Source of the DNA: Vulcanimicrobiota bacterium
GTDB taxonomy: Bacteria; Vulcanimicrobiota; Vulcanimicrobiia; Vulcanimicrobiales; Vulcanimicrobiaceae
Length of the DNA: 64,000 nt
Direction: 5' to 3'
Assembly (NCBI GenBank): GCA_013036095.1
Contig: JAAXCW010000007.1
Span: 1 to 64,000, forward strand
Both the position numbers and the translations under genes were made by a program. Positions within the stretch are counted from its first letter, which is position 1, and each line of letters opens with the position of its first letter. This document shows positions 55,056 to 63,266 of the stretch, in pieces. The notes under the pieces were generated by a model. The model was not told the DNA's origin, did no database searches, and saw only the letters and a list, made by a program, of their open reading frames with translations.

Positions 55056-56411
55056 ATGCCGTTCTCAACAGAACAAACAATTTGTGCGATCGCAACGCCG
55101 GCCGGAGCGGGTGCGATTGCGATCATACGCGTCAGCGGACCGCAGACTCGCGCGCTTGCAAAGCGGCTGTTTCGTTCGGCGAGCGCGCTCGGGCCGAAGA
55201 TCGCGACATACGGAACCGTCGTGGACGAAAACGGCGCGACCGTCGATCGCGGGATCGCCATTCTCTCTGCGGCGCCGCACAGCTACACCGGTGAAGACAC
55301 CCTCGAGCTGCAGATTCACGGATCGCCGATCGTGGCGCGCGAAGTCGTGCGCGCGCTGCTGGCCTGTGGTGCGCGCTATGCTGGCGCGGGCGAATTTAGC
55401 CGGCGCGCGTTGCTCAACGGAAAGATGGGCGTGCACGAAGCATCGGCGGTTGCCGATCTTCTTGCGGCCGAATCGCGATCGGCGGCCCGCGCGGCGGCTG
55501 CAAATCTCGGCGGCGGACTTGCGCGCGAAGTGCAAGCGCTCCGCGAGCGGCTTTCAAAGATCTTAGAAGAACTTGCGGCCGCGATCGATTTCCCCGACGA
55601 GGTTCGCGATCCGGATCGCGCCGAGCTCGAAGCGTCCGTCGAATCGGTCGCTGCGGAGCTGCGGCGTTTGCAGCGCAACGGCGAAGCCGGCCGGCTGATC
55701 CGCGAAGGCGTGGGCGTCGCGATCGTCGGTCCGCCCAACGCCGGAAAGTCTTCGCTGCTCAATGCGCTGCTGGGCGAGGATCGCGCAATCGTCTCCGAGA
55801 TTGCGGGCACGACGCGCGACACGATTGAGGAAACGATTGACGTCGACGGCGTTCCCGTGCGGTTTATCGATACCGCGGGCATTCGCGCGCACGCCGGGCG
55901 GCTGGAGAGCGCCGGCATCGACCGGACGCGCCGCGCGCTTTCAGAGGCACGCGCAGCGATCGTGGTGGTCGACGGCTCGCAACCTATTGGCGACGAGGCC
56001 CGCGAGGTTCTCGCGCTCACCGAAGCGCGGCCACGCGTGATCTTCTGCAACAAGAGCGATTTGGGCGATGTGGGCGCGCGCGAGCTCGATGGCGGCGCGG
56101 ACGTTTGCGGCTCGGTCTTCGATCGCGCGACGCTTGCGGCGTTGCGCGGCGCACTCGCGCTCACGGCCTGGGGGGGCGAGCTGCCGGATTTGGAACGGCC
56201 GCATCTGGCCGCACTCTTCGAACTGGAAGCCGTGGCGCAGGCGCTTGAAGCGCTCGGCCGCGCGCGCGAAACCCTGCAGCGCGGCGAGCCGGCGGACTTG
56301 ATCGCGGGCGAGCTTCAGCGCGCGTATGCAGCGCTAGGGCATCTCACCGGCGAGGCGGCCGGCGAGGAATTGCTCACGAAAATTTTTGCGCGGTTCTGCA
56401 TCGGGAAATAG
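55056..56411 (+). CDS. mnmE: tRNA modification GTPase MnmE
   Basis: A 451-residue MnmE. The ATG has AGGGAAG 8 bp upstream. The N-terminal folate-binding domain opens with TICAIATPAGAGAIAIIRVS and includes SYTGEDTLELQIHG. The G domain inserted in the helical domain has G1 GPPNAGKSSLLN, G2 TTRDT, G3 DTAG and G4 NKSD. The C-terminus is C-I-G-K, the catalytic cysteine motif. With MnmG (encoded 0.6 kb downstream) it modifies wobble U34 of tRNAs. Confidence 0.97.
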   Translation: MPFSTEQTICAIATPAGAGAIAIIRVSGPQTRALAKRLFRSASALGPKIATYGTVVDENGATVDRGIAILSAAPHSYTGEDTLELQIHGSPIVAREVVRALLACGARYAGAGEFSRRALLNGKMGVHEASAVADLLAAESRSAARAAAANLGGGLAREVQALRERLSKILEELAAAIDFPDEVRDPDRAELEASVESVAAELRRLQRNGEAGRLIREGVGVAIVGPPNAGKSSLLNALLGEDRAIVSEIAGTTRDTIEETIDVDGVPVRFIDTAGIRAHAGRLESAGIDRTRRALSEARAAIVVVDGSQPIGDEAREVLALTEARPRVIFCNKSDLGDVGARELDGGADVCGSVFDRATLAALRGALALTAWGGELPDLERPHLAALFELEAVAQALEALGRARETLQRGEPADLIAGELQRAYAALGHLTGEAAGEELLTKIFARFCIGK

Positions 56412-56438
56412 CAGCAGGGTGGCGAACGCCCGGTCCCT

Positions 56439-56996
56439 ATGCTTGATGTACTTTCGCGTAATTGGTGGACGTTTGCGATCCGAGGCGTCGCAGCCGTCAT
56501 CTTCGGCGTCTTGGCGCTCGCGATGCCGGGAATCGCGCTGGTCGTGCTGGTGTTTCTCTTCGGGGCCTACGCTCTCGTGGACGGCGTTTTCGCGTTGATC
56601 GGTGCTGTGCGCGAGGCCGAGGCGCATAACCGCTGGGCGCACCTGCTCTTCGTCGGTATCTTCGGGATACTGGTCGGCGCCATCACGTTCTTCTTCTGGC
56701 AGATAACTGCGTTTGCGCTGCTCTATCTCATCGCCGCCTGGGCGGTAGTGACCGGGATCCTCGAGCTGGTCGGCGCGTTCGAACTGCGCCGCCATCTTCC
56801 GGGCGATTTGTGGTGGGTGCTTGCCGGGTTGGCGTCGATTGCGTTCGGCGTTCTGCTCATCCTTCGCCCGCTGAACGGGGCGCTTGCGGTCGTCTGGATC
56901 ATCGGAGTTTACGCGATCATTTTCGGCGGCTTTTTGATCGGCCTCGCCTTCCGGTTGCGCGGCCTGAAACGCGACGCTGTGGCGGTGCCGGGCTAA
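56439..56996 (+). CDS. HdeD-like (DUF308) membrane protein
   Basis: A 185-residue protein with six membrane helices arranged as repeated pairs ([58 protein letters not shown]). The [12 protein letters not shown] pattern repeated across the protein is the DUF308/HdeD signature. HdeD is linked to acid resistance in E. coli, but most relatives are uncharacterised. It lies between mnmE and mnmG, separated by short gaps, with no evident functional link. Confidence 0.85.
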   Translation: MLDVLSRNWWTFAIRGVAAVIFGVLALAMPGIALVVLVFLFGAYALVDGVFALIGAVREAEAHNRWAHLLFVGIFGILVGAITFFFWQITAFALLYLIAAWAVVTGILELVGAFELRRHLPGDLWWVLAGLASIAFGVLLILRPLNGALAVVWIIGVYAIIFGGFLIGLAFRLRGLKRDAVAVPG

Positions 56997-57015
56997 CCGA
57001 AACCCGCGAACCGTC

Positions 57016-57024
57016 TGCTACAAT
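57016..57024 (+). promoter_or_regulatory. Extended -10 promoter element before mnmG
   Basis: TGCTACAAT (TGC plus TACAAT) matches an extended -10 box and ends 10 bp before the mnmG ATG. Transcription would start around 57031, leaving a leader of only a few bases. No good -35 is seen. The same TGCTACAA pattern occurs just before the start of the membrane-protein gene at 10689. Confidence 0.5.
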
Positions 57025-57034
57025 AACGGCGGTT

Positions 57035-58888
57035 ATGGCAGCGCGAATTCATTCCGATGACGCCGGCGTTATCGTCGTCGGCGGCGGGCATGCGGGCGTC
57101 GAAGCGGCGCTCGCCTCGGCGCGCTTGGGCGTACCTACGCTTCTGCTGACCGGCGATCCCGACCGCATCTGCACGCTTCCGTGCAATCCGTCGATCGGCG
57201 GCAGTGCAAAAGGCCAGCTGGTGCGCGAAATCGACGCGCTCGGCGGCGAGATGGCGCGGATCATCGACCGGTGCTCGCTGCATTCGCGCTTTCTGAACGA
57301 GTCCAAAGGTCCGGCGGTGCGCGCGTTGCGCGCGCAGGCCGATAAGCCCGCATACGCGCGCCTAGCGATCGACGTTTTGCGGGCGCAGCCGAATCTGCGC
57401 ATCCAACGGGCGATGGTAGAGTCGCTTATCATGAGCGCGGGTGAAATCCGCGGCGTTGCATGCGCGGACGGATCGCAATATTATGCGCAACGAGTCGTAT
57501 TAGCAACAGGCACGTTTTTGGGCGGTAAATCTTTTCGCGGTGACGTCGTGCAATCCGAGGGGCGCTTCGGCGAACCGCCGGCGCTCGGTTTGGCGCAATC
57601 GCTGCGCGCCGCCGGTTTCCCAACGCAGCGTTTGAAGACCGGAACGCCGCCGCGTATCGATCGCGCTACCGTCGATACCGGCGTGATGAAAGTGCAGCCC
57701 CCAAGCCCGGTTCCATTGATGTTTTCTTACAACAACGAGCCGCGGTTTGCGGGACCGCAGCTGCCGTGTTACATCACCGAGACCAATGAACGCACGCATC
57801 AACTCGTGCGCGGCAATCTGCACCGGTCGCCGCTTTACGGGCTCGATCTCATCAAAGGCATCGGTCCGCGCTACTGTCCGTCGATCGAAGACAAAGTCGT
57901 TAAGTTCGCGCACAATCCCACGCACCAGATCTTCGTCGAACCCGAAGGCTGGGACGAACCGACTTGGTACGTGGGGGGCTTTTCCACATCGCTTCCGGCG
58001 GACGTGCAATTGGAAATGCTGCGCACGCTGCCGGGTTTGGAAGAATGCGAGATGCTGCGCGCCGGTTATGCCGTCGAATACGACATGGTGCCGCCGACGG
58101 AGCTGCACGATACGCTCGAAACGCGGCGCGTGCGCGGGCTCTATCATTGCGGGCAGCTCAACGGTACGTCCGGCTACGAAGAAGCCGCCGCACAGGGCTT
58201 GATTGCCGGGATCAACGCAGCGCGAGCGGCGCAGGGACGCGAGGAGCTGCGCTTGAGCCGTAGCCAGGCCTACATCGGCGTGCTCATCGACGATTTGGTG
58301 AACAAAGGCGTCGACGAGCCCTACCGTATGATGACCTCGCGGGCCGAGCACCGCATTCTCTTGCGCCACGACAACGCGGACCGGCGCTTGACGCCCGTCG
58401 GGCGCGACGTCGGCCTCGTGGGCGACGCAGATTGGGCGCGCTTCGAGGCGCGCTCTGCCGAGCTGGACCGTGCGCGGCACATCGTACACTCCACGCGCAT
58501 TGGCGTATCGGAATCTGTGCCGGCTGTGGGGCCGGGCGCTACGCTAGCGGATGCGCTAAGGCGGCCGGAGATCGAATTCAGTCGTATCTCGGATCAGGCG
58601 CCGGAGATCGAACGCTCTATCGGTGAGCGCATCGCGATTGAAATAAAGATCGAAGGCTACGTGCGCCGCGAAGAGCTCGCGATCGAAAAGGCCGCCAAGA
58701 GCGAGGGAGCTGCTCTGCCCGCCGCGCTCGACTATGCCGGTTTGCGGGCGCTATCGCGGGAGGCGCGTGAGAAGTTGGCCATGCGGCGTCCCGCTACGCT
58801 GGGAGCCGCGTCTCGCATCCCCGGCGTCACGCCGGCGGACATCGCCATCCTCTCGCTCTACGCGGGCGCCGAACTTCAACCCGCGTGA
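57035..58888 (+). CDS. mnmG: tRNA uridine-5-carboxymethylaminomethyl modification enzyme MnmG
   Basis: A 617-residue MnmG/GidA. ATG at 57035 gives [20 protein letters not shown], matching the N-terminal FAD site [12 protein letters not shown]. Further motifs are [42 protein letters not shown] and the C-terminal [16 protein letters not shown]. It lacks internal deletions and is close to the usual 620-630 residues. Partner of MnmE. Its stop overlaps the rsmG start as GTGA. Confidence 0.97.
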   Translation: MAARIHSDDAGVIVVGGGHAGVEAALASARLGVPTLLLTGDPDRICTLPCNPSIGGSAKGQLVREIDALGGEMARIIDRCSLHSRFLNESKGPAVRALRAQADKPAYARLAIDVLRAQPNLRIQRAMVESLIMSAGEIRGVACADGSQYYAQRVVLATGTFLGGKSFRGDVVQSEGRFGEPPALGLAQSLRAAGFPTQRLKTGTPPRIDRATVDTGVMKVQPPSPVPLMFSYNNEPRFAGPQLPCYITETNERTHQLVRGNLHRSPLYGLDLIKGIGPRYCPSIEDKVVKFAHNPTHQIFVEPEGWDEPTWYVGGFSTSLPADVQLEMLRTLPGLEECEMLRAGYAVEYDMVPPTELHDTLETRRVRGLYHCGQLNGTSGYEEAAAQGLIAGINAARAAQGREELRLSRSQAYIGVLIDDLVNKGVDEPYRMMTSRAEHRILLRHDNADRRLTPVGRDVGLVGDADWARFEARSAELDRARHIVHSTRIGVSESVPAVGPGATLADALRRPEIEFSRISDQAPEIERSIGERIAIEIKIEGYVRREELAIEKAAKSEGAALPAALDYAGLRALSREAREKLAMRRPATLGAASRIPGVTPADIAILSLYAGAELQPA

Positions 58889-59517
58889 GCGGGGAGGAAG
58901 AGCGACTCTCCCTCTACACCCGGCTGGTTCTCGAGGCCAACGCCCGATTCAATCTGACAGGAGCGCGGACAGAGGCCGAGCTTGCGACGCACCTCGCGGA
59001 CAGCTCGACGGTGCTGCCATATATCCAGAGCCCGTACATCGACATTGGCAGCGGCGCCGGGCTTCCGGGGATCCCGGTCGCGCTGGCTACTGGGGCCGAG
59101 ACCCTCTTACTTGAGGCCACGCATAAAAAGGCGAAGTTCCTGAAAGAGACGACCCAGGCCTTGGGCCTGAATGTTCGCGTCGTCGCTGCGCGCGCCGAGG
59201 ATGCGGGACGCGACCCGCAATGGCGCGAGCGGTTCCAAAGCGCCACGATTCGGGCCGTCGCGTCGGCGTCCGCGGCGCTCGAGTTGACGGCTCCGTTCCT
59301 GGCCGTTGGCGGCTTGGCAATACTGCAACGCGGCCCGGCGGAGCCGGGAGAAGCGGAATCGCTTTCCTTGGCTACGAGCGAGTTGGGGTGTGCAGCCGAG
59401 TCGGAAATCCGGCTCGGCGGCGGCAGGCGGCTAATCCTCGTCCGGAAGACTGGGTCCACGCCGCCCCGCTTTCCTCGCCGGCCCGGCGTTGCCCAGAAGC
59501 GGCCGCTCGGCGGCTAA
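58885..59517 (+). CDS. rsmG: 16S rRNA (guanine527-N7)-methyltransferase RsmG
   Basis: A 210-residue SAM-dependent methyltransferase with GTG start. It shows [20 protein letters not shown], the SAM-binding [20 protein letters not shown], and [20 protein letters not shown]. It methylates G527 of 16S rRNA; loss gives low-level streptomycin resistance in other bacteria. The mnmG-rsmG-parA-parB order is conserved near many origins; here a CCA-enzyme gene lies in between. Confidence 0.96.
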   Translation: MSGEEERLSLYTRLVLEANARFNLTGARTEAELATHLADSSTVLPYIQSPYIDIGSGAGLPGIPVALATGAETLLLEATHKKAKFLKETTQALGLNVRVVAARAEDAGRDPQWRERFQSATIRAVASASAALELTAPFLAVGGLAILQRGPAEPGEAESLSLATSELGCAAESEIRLGGGRRLILVRKTGSTPPRFPRRPGVAQKRPLGG

Positions 59518-59535
59518 ATGTTCCCCGGGGAACAT
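59518..59535. promoter_or_regulatory. Candidate parS centromere site 1 (18-bp perfect palindrome)
   Basis: ATGTTCCCCGGGGAACAT is a perfect 18-bp palindrome that starts right after the rsmG stop. Its 16-bp core differs from the widespread parS consensus TGTTTCACGTGAAACA at only four central/flanking positions and keeps GTT-x-C and G-x-AAC. It lies 1.5 kb from parA/parB, the usual distance for parS. The palindrome is seen; ParB binding is inferred. Confidence 0.7.
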
Positions 59536-59563
59536 CAATGGGACGGCTCGCCCTGTCGCCTAA

Positions 59564-59579
59564 AGTTCCCCGTAGAACA
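59564..59579. promoter_or_regulatory. Candidate parS site 2 (degenerate)
   Basis: AGTTCCCCGTAGAACA repeats the parS-like site 45 bp downstream with three mismatches to it; five of eight palindromic pairs are kept. The second site strengthens the view that the first palindrome is not accidental. It lies upstream of the CCA-enzyme gene and could also influence that promoter. Confidence 0.45.
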
Positions 59580-59613
59580 TCGGGTGGAAGAACATGGTAC
59601 TCTCATAATCGCG

Positions 59614-61002
59614 ATGCCACGGCTTCTCGATATCGATCATGCCCTCGCTACGGCTCTTCCAGCCGGCTCGCTTTATGCTGTTGGGGGACGCGTTCGCGAC
59701 GAACTGCGAGGCGAGAGCGACCGCTTCGTTCCGGACGCAAAGGATCTGGATTACGTAGTCACCGGCCTAGCGCCGGCTGATCTCCAGAAGTGCCTCGAGC
59801 CTTTGGGGGAGGTGGACCTTGTAGGGGCCTCGTTTGCCGTGCTCAAAGTAACCATCAAAGATGTTACGGTGGATATTTCCCTGCCCAGGCGCGAGCGTTC
59901 CACCGGCGCCGGTCACCGCGATTTCGAGATTGAGAGCGGGCCGGACGTTTCGCTCGAGGATGACCTCGGCCGGCGCGATTTTCGCATGAACATGATTGCG
60001 CGGGCGCTTCCCTCGGGCGAGATCGTCGATCCACACGGCGGCCGAGCCGATATCCGGGAGCATCGGATCGATATTCTCAGCGAGCGCGCGTTCGACGAAG
60101 ATCCGCTGCGTATGCTGCGCGCCGCGCAATTCGCAGCGCGCTTCGAATATGCGCCTTCGGAGCGTACGCGCAAGGCTATGGTTGCGGCGGCGCCCGCTAT
60201 TGCGACCGTTTCGGCCGAACGCATGGCCGACGAACTCACCAAGCTTTTAACGCTTGCGCGCAAGCCGTCGATCGGCATCGAGCTGTTACGCGAAACGGGC
60301 GTGTTGCAGCACGTTTGGCCCGAGATCCTCGAGGGCGTGGGCGTCGAGCAGAACCAATGGCATGCGTACGATTGCTACCGCCACAGCCTGGCGACGCTCG
60401 ATGCCTCGTCCCCGGGCGACTTGGTCGTGCGTTTGGCGGCGCTTCTGCACGACGTCGGGAAGCCGCGCACCAAGGACGGTCCGCACTTTTACCGCCACGA
60501 GCAAGTCGGCGCCGATATGGCGCGCGATATGCTCGGACGTTTACGTTTTTCGAACGACGTCGTCGACCGCGTGACGCATTTGATACGCCAGCACATGTAT
60601 GTCGGCGATCCCGATCTCTCCGATCCCGCTTTGCGCCGTTTTATCAGGCGGATCGGCCCGGATAACCTCGACCGGCAATTCGCCGTGCGTGCGGCCGACA
60701 TCGCGGGAAGCGGACTGCCCAAGCGCGACGATTCGAACGAGCGTTTTCAAGCTCGCGTGCATGAGGAGGTCGCGCGCAAGCCCGCGTTTTCCGTCGCGGA
60801 TCTGCAGATTGGAGGAAGCGACGTGATCGCGGCAATGGTGCGAAAAGGCCTGGCGCCACGGGGGTTTGCGGGCGATACGCGCGTTGGCGAGGCTTTGCGC
60901 GAGCTCTTCGAGCAGGTCACCGAACAGCCCGAGCGTAACGAGCCCGGCACGCTGCAACACCTTTTGGATACCTACTTGGACGCGCAGCGCGATGCAAGCT
61001 AA
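59614..61002 (+). CDS. cca: CCA-adding enzyme / poly(A) polymerase-type tRNA nucleotidyltransferase with HD domain
   Basis: A 463-residue class II nucleotidyltransferase. The start ATG gives PRLLDIDHALATALPAGSLY followed by AVGGRVRDEL (GGxVRD at 24-29); catalytic D44 and D46 lie in KDLDYVVTG. The tRNA-binding neck has DEDPLRMLRAAQFAARFEYA. A C-terminal HD domain (LAALLHDVGKPRTKDGPHFY) suggests phosphatase or phosphodiesterase activity. It either adds CCA to tRNA 3' ends or acts as a poly(A) polymerase; the sequence does not decide. It separates rsmG from parA, and its stop overlaps a possible parA start. Confidence 0.88.
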   Translation: MPRLLDIDHALATALPAGSLYAVGGRVRDELRGESDRFVPDAKDLDYVVTGLAPADLQKCLEPLGEVDLVGASFAVLKVTIKDVTVDISLPRRERSTGAGHRDFEIESGPDVSLEDDLGRRDFRMNMIARALPSGEIVDPHGGRADIREHRIDILSERAFDEDPLRMLRAAQFAARFEYAPSERTRKAMVAAAPAIATVSAERMADELTKLLTLARKPSIGIELLRETGVLQHVWPEILEGVGVEQNQWHAYDCYRHSLATLDASSPGDLVVRLAALLHDVGKPRTKDGPHFYRHEQVGADMARDMLGRLRFSNDVVDRVTHLIRQHMYVGDPDLSDPALRRFIRRIGPDNLDRQFAVRAADIAGSGLPKRDDSNERFQARVHEEVARKPAFSVADLQIGGSDVIAAMVRKGLAPRGFAGDTRVGEALRELFEQVTEQPERNEPGTLQHLLDTYLDAQRDAS

Positions 61003-61012
61003 GGAGTCCACA

Positions 61013-61792
61013 CTGTCGCGAATCATCGCACTAGTCAATCAAAAAGGCGGTGTCGGCAAGAGCACAACGACAGTCAATCTCGGTGCGGCGCTTGCGGTAC
61101 TCGGCAAACGCGTGCTCGTGGTCGATCTCGATCCGCAAGGCAATACCACGACCGGGTTGGGCATCAACAAAGCTGAGATCAAACGCGACATCTACGACTT
61201 GCTGATGCATTTTGCGTCGATCGACGAAGTGCTCTGCGAAACCGAAATTCCCGGCCTGCAAATCATCCCCGCGACGATCAATCTAGCCGGCGCCGAGATC
61301 GAACTGGTCTCCGCCCTGTCCCGCGAAAACCGGCTCAAAGGTGTCGTCGAGCCGATCGCGGGCGCTTATGATTTCGTGCTCATCGACTGCCCGCCGTCGC
61401 TCGGGCTGCTGACCATAAACGCGCTGACCGCGACCCGCGAGATCATCATCCCGGTACAGGCTGAATACTATGCGCTCGAGGGTCTCTCCCAGCTCACCAA
61501 CGTGGTGCGCCGCGTGCAAGAGGCGCTCAATCCCGGCCTGCTCGTGACCGGCGTGCTGGTGACGATGTTCGACGGCCGGACGAAGCTTGCGATGGAAGTG
61601 CTCGAAGAGCTTAACGCCTACTTCCCGCAGCAGATGTTCAAGACGCAGATCCCGCGCAACATTCGCCTCTCGGAAGCGCCGTCATACGGCAAGCCGGTGA
61701 TCTTGTTCGATCTGAAATCGCGCGGTGCGCAAGCGTACATGGCGCTGGCGGCGGAAATGCTCGCGGCGGAAGCCGCAGCAGTGGCGCGATGA
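61013..61792 (+). CDS. parA: Chromosome-partitioning ATPase ParA (Soj), probable CTG start
   Basis: A ParA/Soj of about 259 residues. A perfect AAGGAG at 61001-61006 sits six bases before CTG at 61013, and translation from there gives SRIIALVNQKGGVGKSTTTV, which aligns exactly with the Met-G-K-I-I-A start of Soj. The nearest ATG (60992) would add seven residues, lacks a ribosome-binding site and has AAGGAG inside its coding part. Deviant Walker A KGGVGKSTT, Walker A' DLDPQGN, Walker B FVLIDCPPSLGLLTINAL. It drives ParB-parS segregation. ATGA overlap with parB. Confidence 0.95.
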   Translation: MSRIIALVNQKGGVGKSTTTVNLGAALAVLGKRVLVVDLDPQGNTTTGLGINKAEIKRDIYDLLMHFASIDEVLCETEIPGLQIIPATINLAGAEIELVSALSRENRLKGVVEPIAGAYDFVLIDCPPSLGLLTINALTATREIIIPVQAEYYALEGLSQLTNVVRRVQEALNPGLLVTGVLVTMFDGRTKLAMEVLEELNAYFPQQMFKTQIPRNIRLSEAPSYGKPVILFDLKSRGAQAYMALAAEMLAAEAAAVAR

Positions 61793-62658
61793 GCAATGCT
61801 CCCAAGCGCGGGCTCGGGCGCGGTTTGGGCGCGCTGCTCGGCGATGCGCGAACGACGGCTGCGCCGGCTTCGATGGCGGAAGGCATCCGCGAGATTCCGA
61901 TCGATCGCATTCGTCCAAATCCACATCAACCGCGCAAGCGCTTCGACGCCGAAGGCTTGAGCGAACTGCAGGCCTCGATCGCCGAACTCGGCGTACTCGT
62001 TCCGATTCTGGTTCGCGAACGCGGCGATTCTTACGAGCTGATCGCGGGCGAACGGCGTTGGCGTGCCTGCGCCGCCTTGCAACGCTCGGGCATTCCGGCG
62101 ATCGTGCGCCGCAGCGACGACCGCGAAAGCCTCGAAGTTGCCATTGTTGAGAACCTGCAGCGCGAAGATCTTAACGCGCTGGAAGAAGCCGCCGGCATCG
62201 CGGATTTGATCGAGTCGCATAACTTTACCCAAGAGCAAGTCGCGCAGCGTTTGGGAAAGAGCCGGCCCTCCGTTACCAACGCTTTGCGCATTCTCACTCT
62301 TTCGGAGCCGATAAAAGCGATGATCGCCGACGGCAAGGTGACCTCCGGCCACGCCAAAGCGATTCTGGGCGCGCCGGAAAACGCGCGCTTGCAGCTCGCG
62401 CGGCGGGTCGCCAGCGACGGGCTTAGCGTTCGCGCTCTCGAGCGCATCGTCGCGCGCCTCCAATCGCCGCCTGCTACGGGCAAGCCTGCCGCGCGCGCCG
62501 GTTCTCCCGACGATCGCGACTTCGAAGACCGCCTGCGCCGCAGGCTCGGAACACGCGTGGCGCTGCGCAGGACGCATCAGGGCGGGACGATAGAGATCAA
62601 GTATTCCGACGAATCCGAACTCATTCGCATCGCGGAGCTGTTGCTCGAATCAGAGTAA
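61789..62658 (+). CDS. parB: Chromosome-partitioning protein ParB (Spo0J)
   Basis: A 289-residue ParB. N-terminal KRGLGRGLGALLGD is the ParA-stimulating motif with basic residues; IPIDRIRPNPHQPRKRFDAE and the CTP-binding box G87-ERRWRA follow; the helix-turn-helix is FTQEQVAQRLGKSRPSVTNA, then LRIL. The C-terminal dimerisation domain follows a Pro/Ala linker. It should bind the palindrome at 59518 and load there as a CTP-dependent clamp. Confidence 0.96.
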   Translation: MSNAPKRGLGRGLGALLGDARTTAAPASMAEGIREIPIDRIRPNPHQPRKRFDAEGLSELQASIAELGVLVPILVRERGDSYELIAGERRWRACAALQRSGIPAIVRRSDDRESLEVAIVENLQREDLNALEEAAGIADLIESHNFTQEQVAQRLGKSRPSVTNALRILTLSEPIKAMIADGKVTSGHAKAILGAPENARLQLARRVASDGLSVRALERIVARLQSPPATGKPAARAGSPDDRDFEDRLRRRLGTRVALRRTHQGGTIEIKYSDESELIRIAELLLESE

Positions 62659-62663
62659 GACGG

Positions 62664-63266
62664 CTGCGCGGCATCTACGCGATCGTGAACGCGGAAGGCG
62701 AGCCGCTCGACCTGGTGCGTGCAATCCTGGAAGGCGGCGTGCGCATCATTCAGTATCGCGCGAAGACCGGAATCGTTGATGCGCACGCTGAGGCGCTGCG
62801 CGAACTGACGCGCGCTTGCGATGCGCTCTTCCTTATAAATGATGATTGGCACGCGGTCGAACGGTTCGATGCCGACGGCGTGCACCTCGGGCCGGATGAC
62901 GCCGGTTTCCAAGCGCTGCCGGAGATCAGGCGCGCGTTGAGCGATCGCATCATCGGCATCTCTTGCGGAACTCCGGGCGAAGCGCGTGTGGCGCAAGCTG
63001 AAGGAGCCGATTACATCGGCGCGGGTTCGGTTTATGCGACCAGCTCGAAGAGTGATGCGGGCGATCCCATCGGACTCGACGGACTTCGCGACATCGCGGC
63101 CGCAACGTCACTTCCCGTTGCGGCGATCGGCGGCATCACGGCGGAAAATCTGCGCGACGTACGCGCGACAGGCGTTGCGATGGCCGCGATGATCTCCGCG
63201 TTCTCCTCGGCGGCCGATCCGCGCGCCGCGACCGCTGCCTTGGTCCGTGCGTGGAACGCCGCATGA
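62664..63266 (+). CDS. thiE: Thiamine-phosphate synthase ThiE, probable CTG start
   Basis: A TIM-barrel synthase of about 200 residues. The first ATG/GTG/TTG in frame (GTG 62685) would cut off the first beta strand. The CTG at 62664 restores RGIYAIVNAEGEPLDLVRAI, with GIYAIV as strand 1. It lies 5 bp after the parB stop; the ribosome-binding site is weak. Further motifs are IIQYRAKTG, FLINDDWHAVERFDADGVHL and the phosphate site GADYIGAGSVYATSSKSDAG with AIGGITAENL. It joins the pyrimidine and thiazole moieties. ATGA overlap with thiD. Confidence 0.92.
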   Translation: MRGIYAIVNAEGEPLDLVRAILEGGVRIIQYRAKTGIVDAHAEALRELTRACDALFLINDDWHAVERFDADGVHLGPDDAGFQALPEIRRALSDRIIGISCGTPGEARVAQAEGADYIGAGSVYATSSKSDAGDPIGLDGLRDIAAATSLPVAAIGGITAENLRDVRATGVAMAAMISAFSSAADPRAATAALVRAWNAA

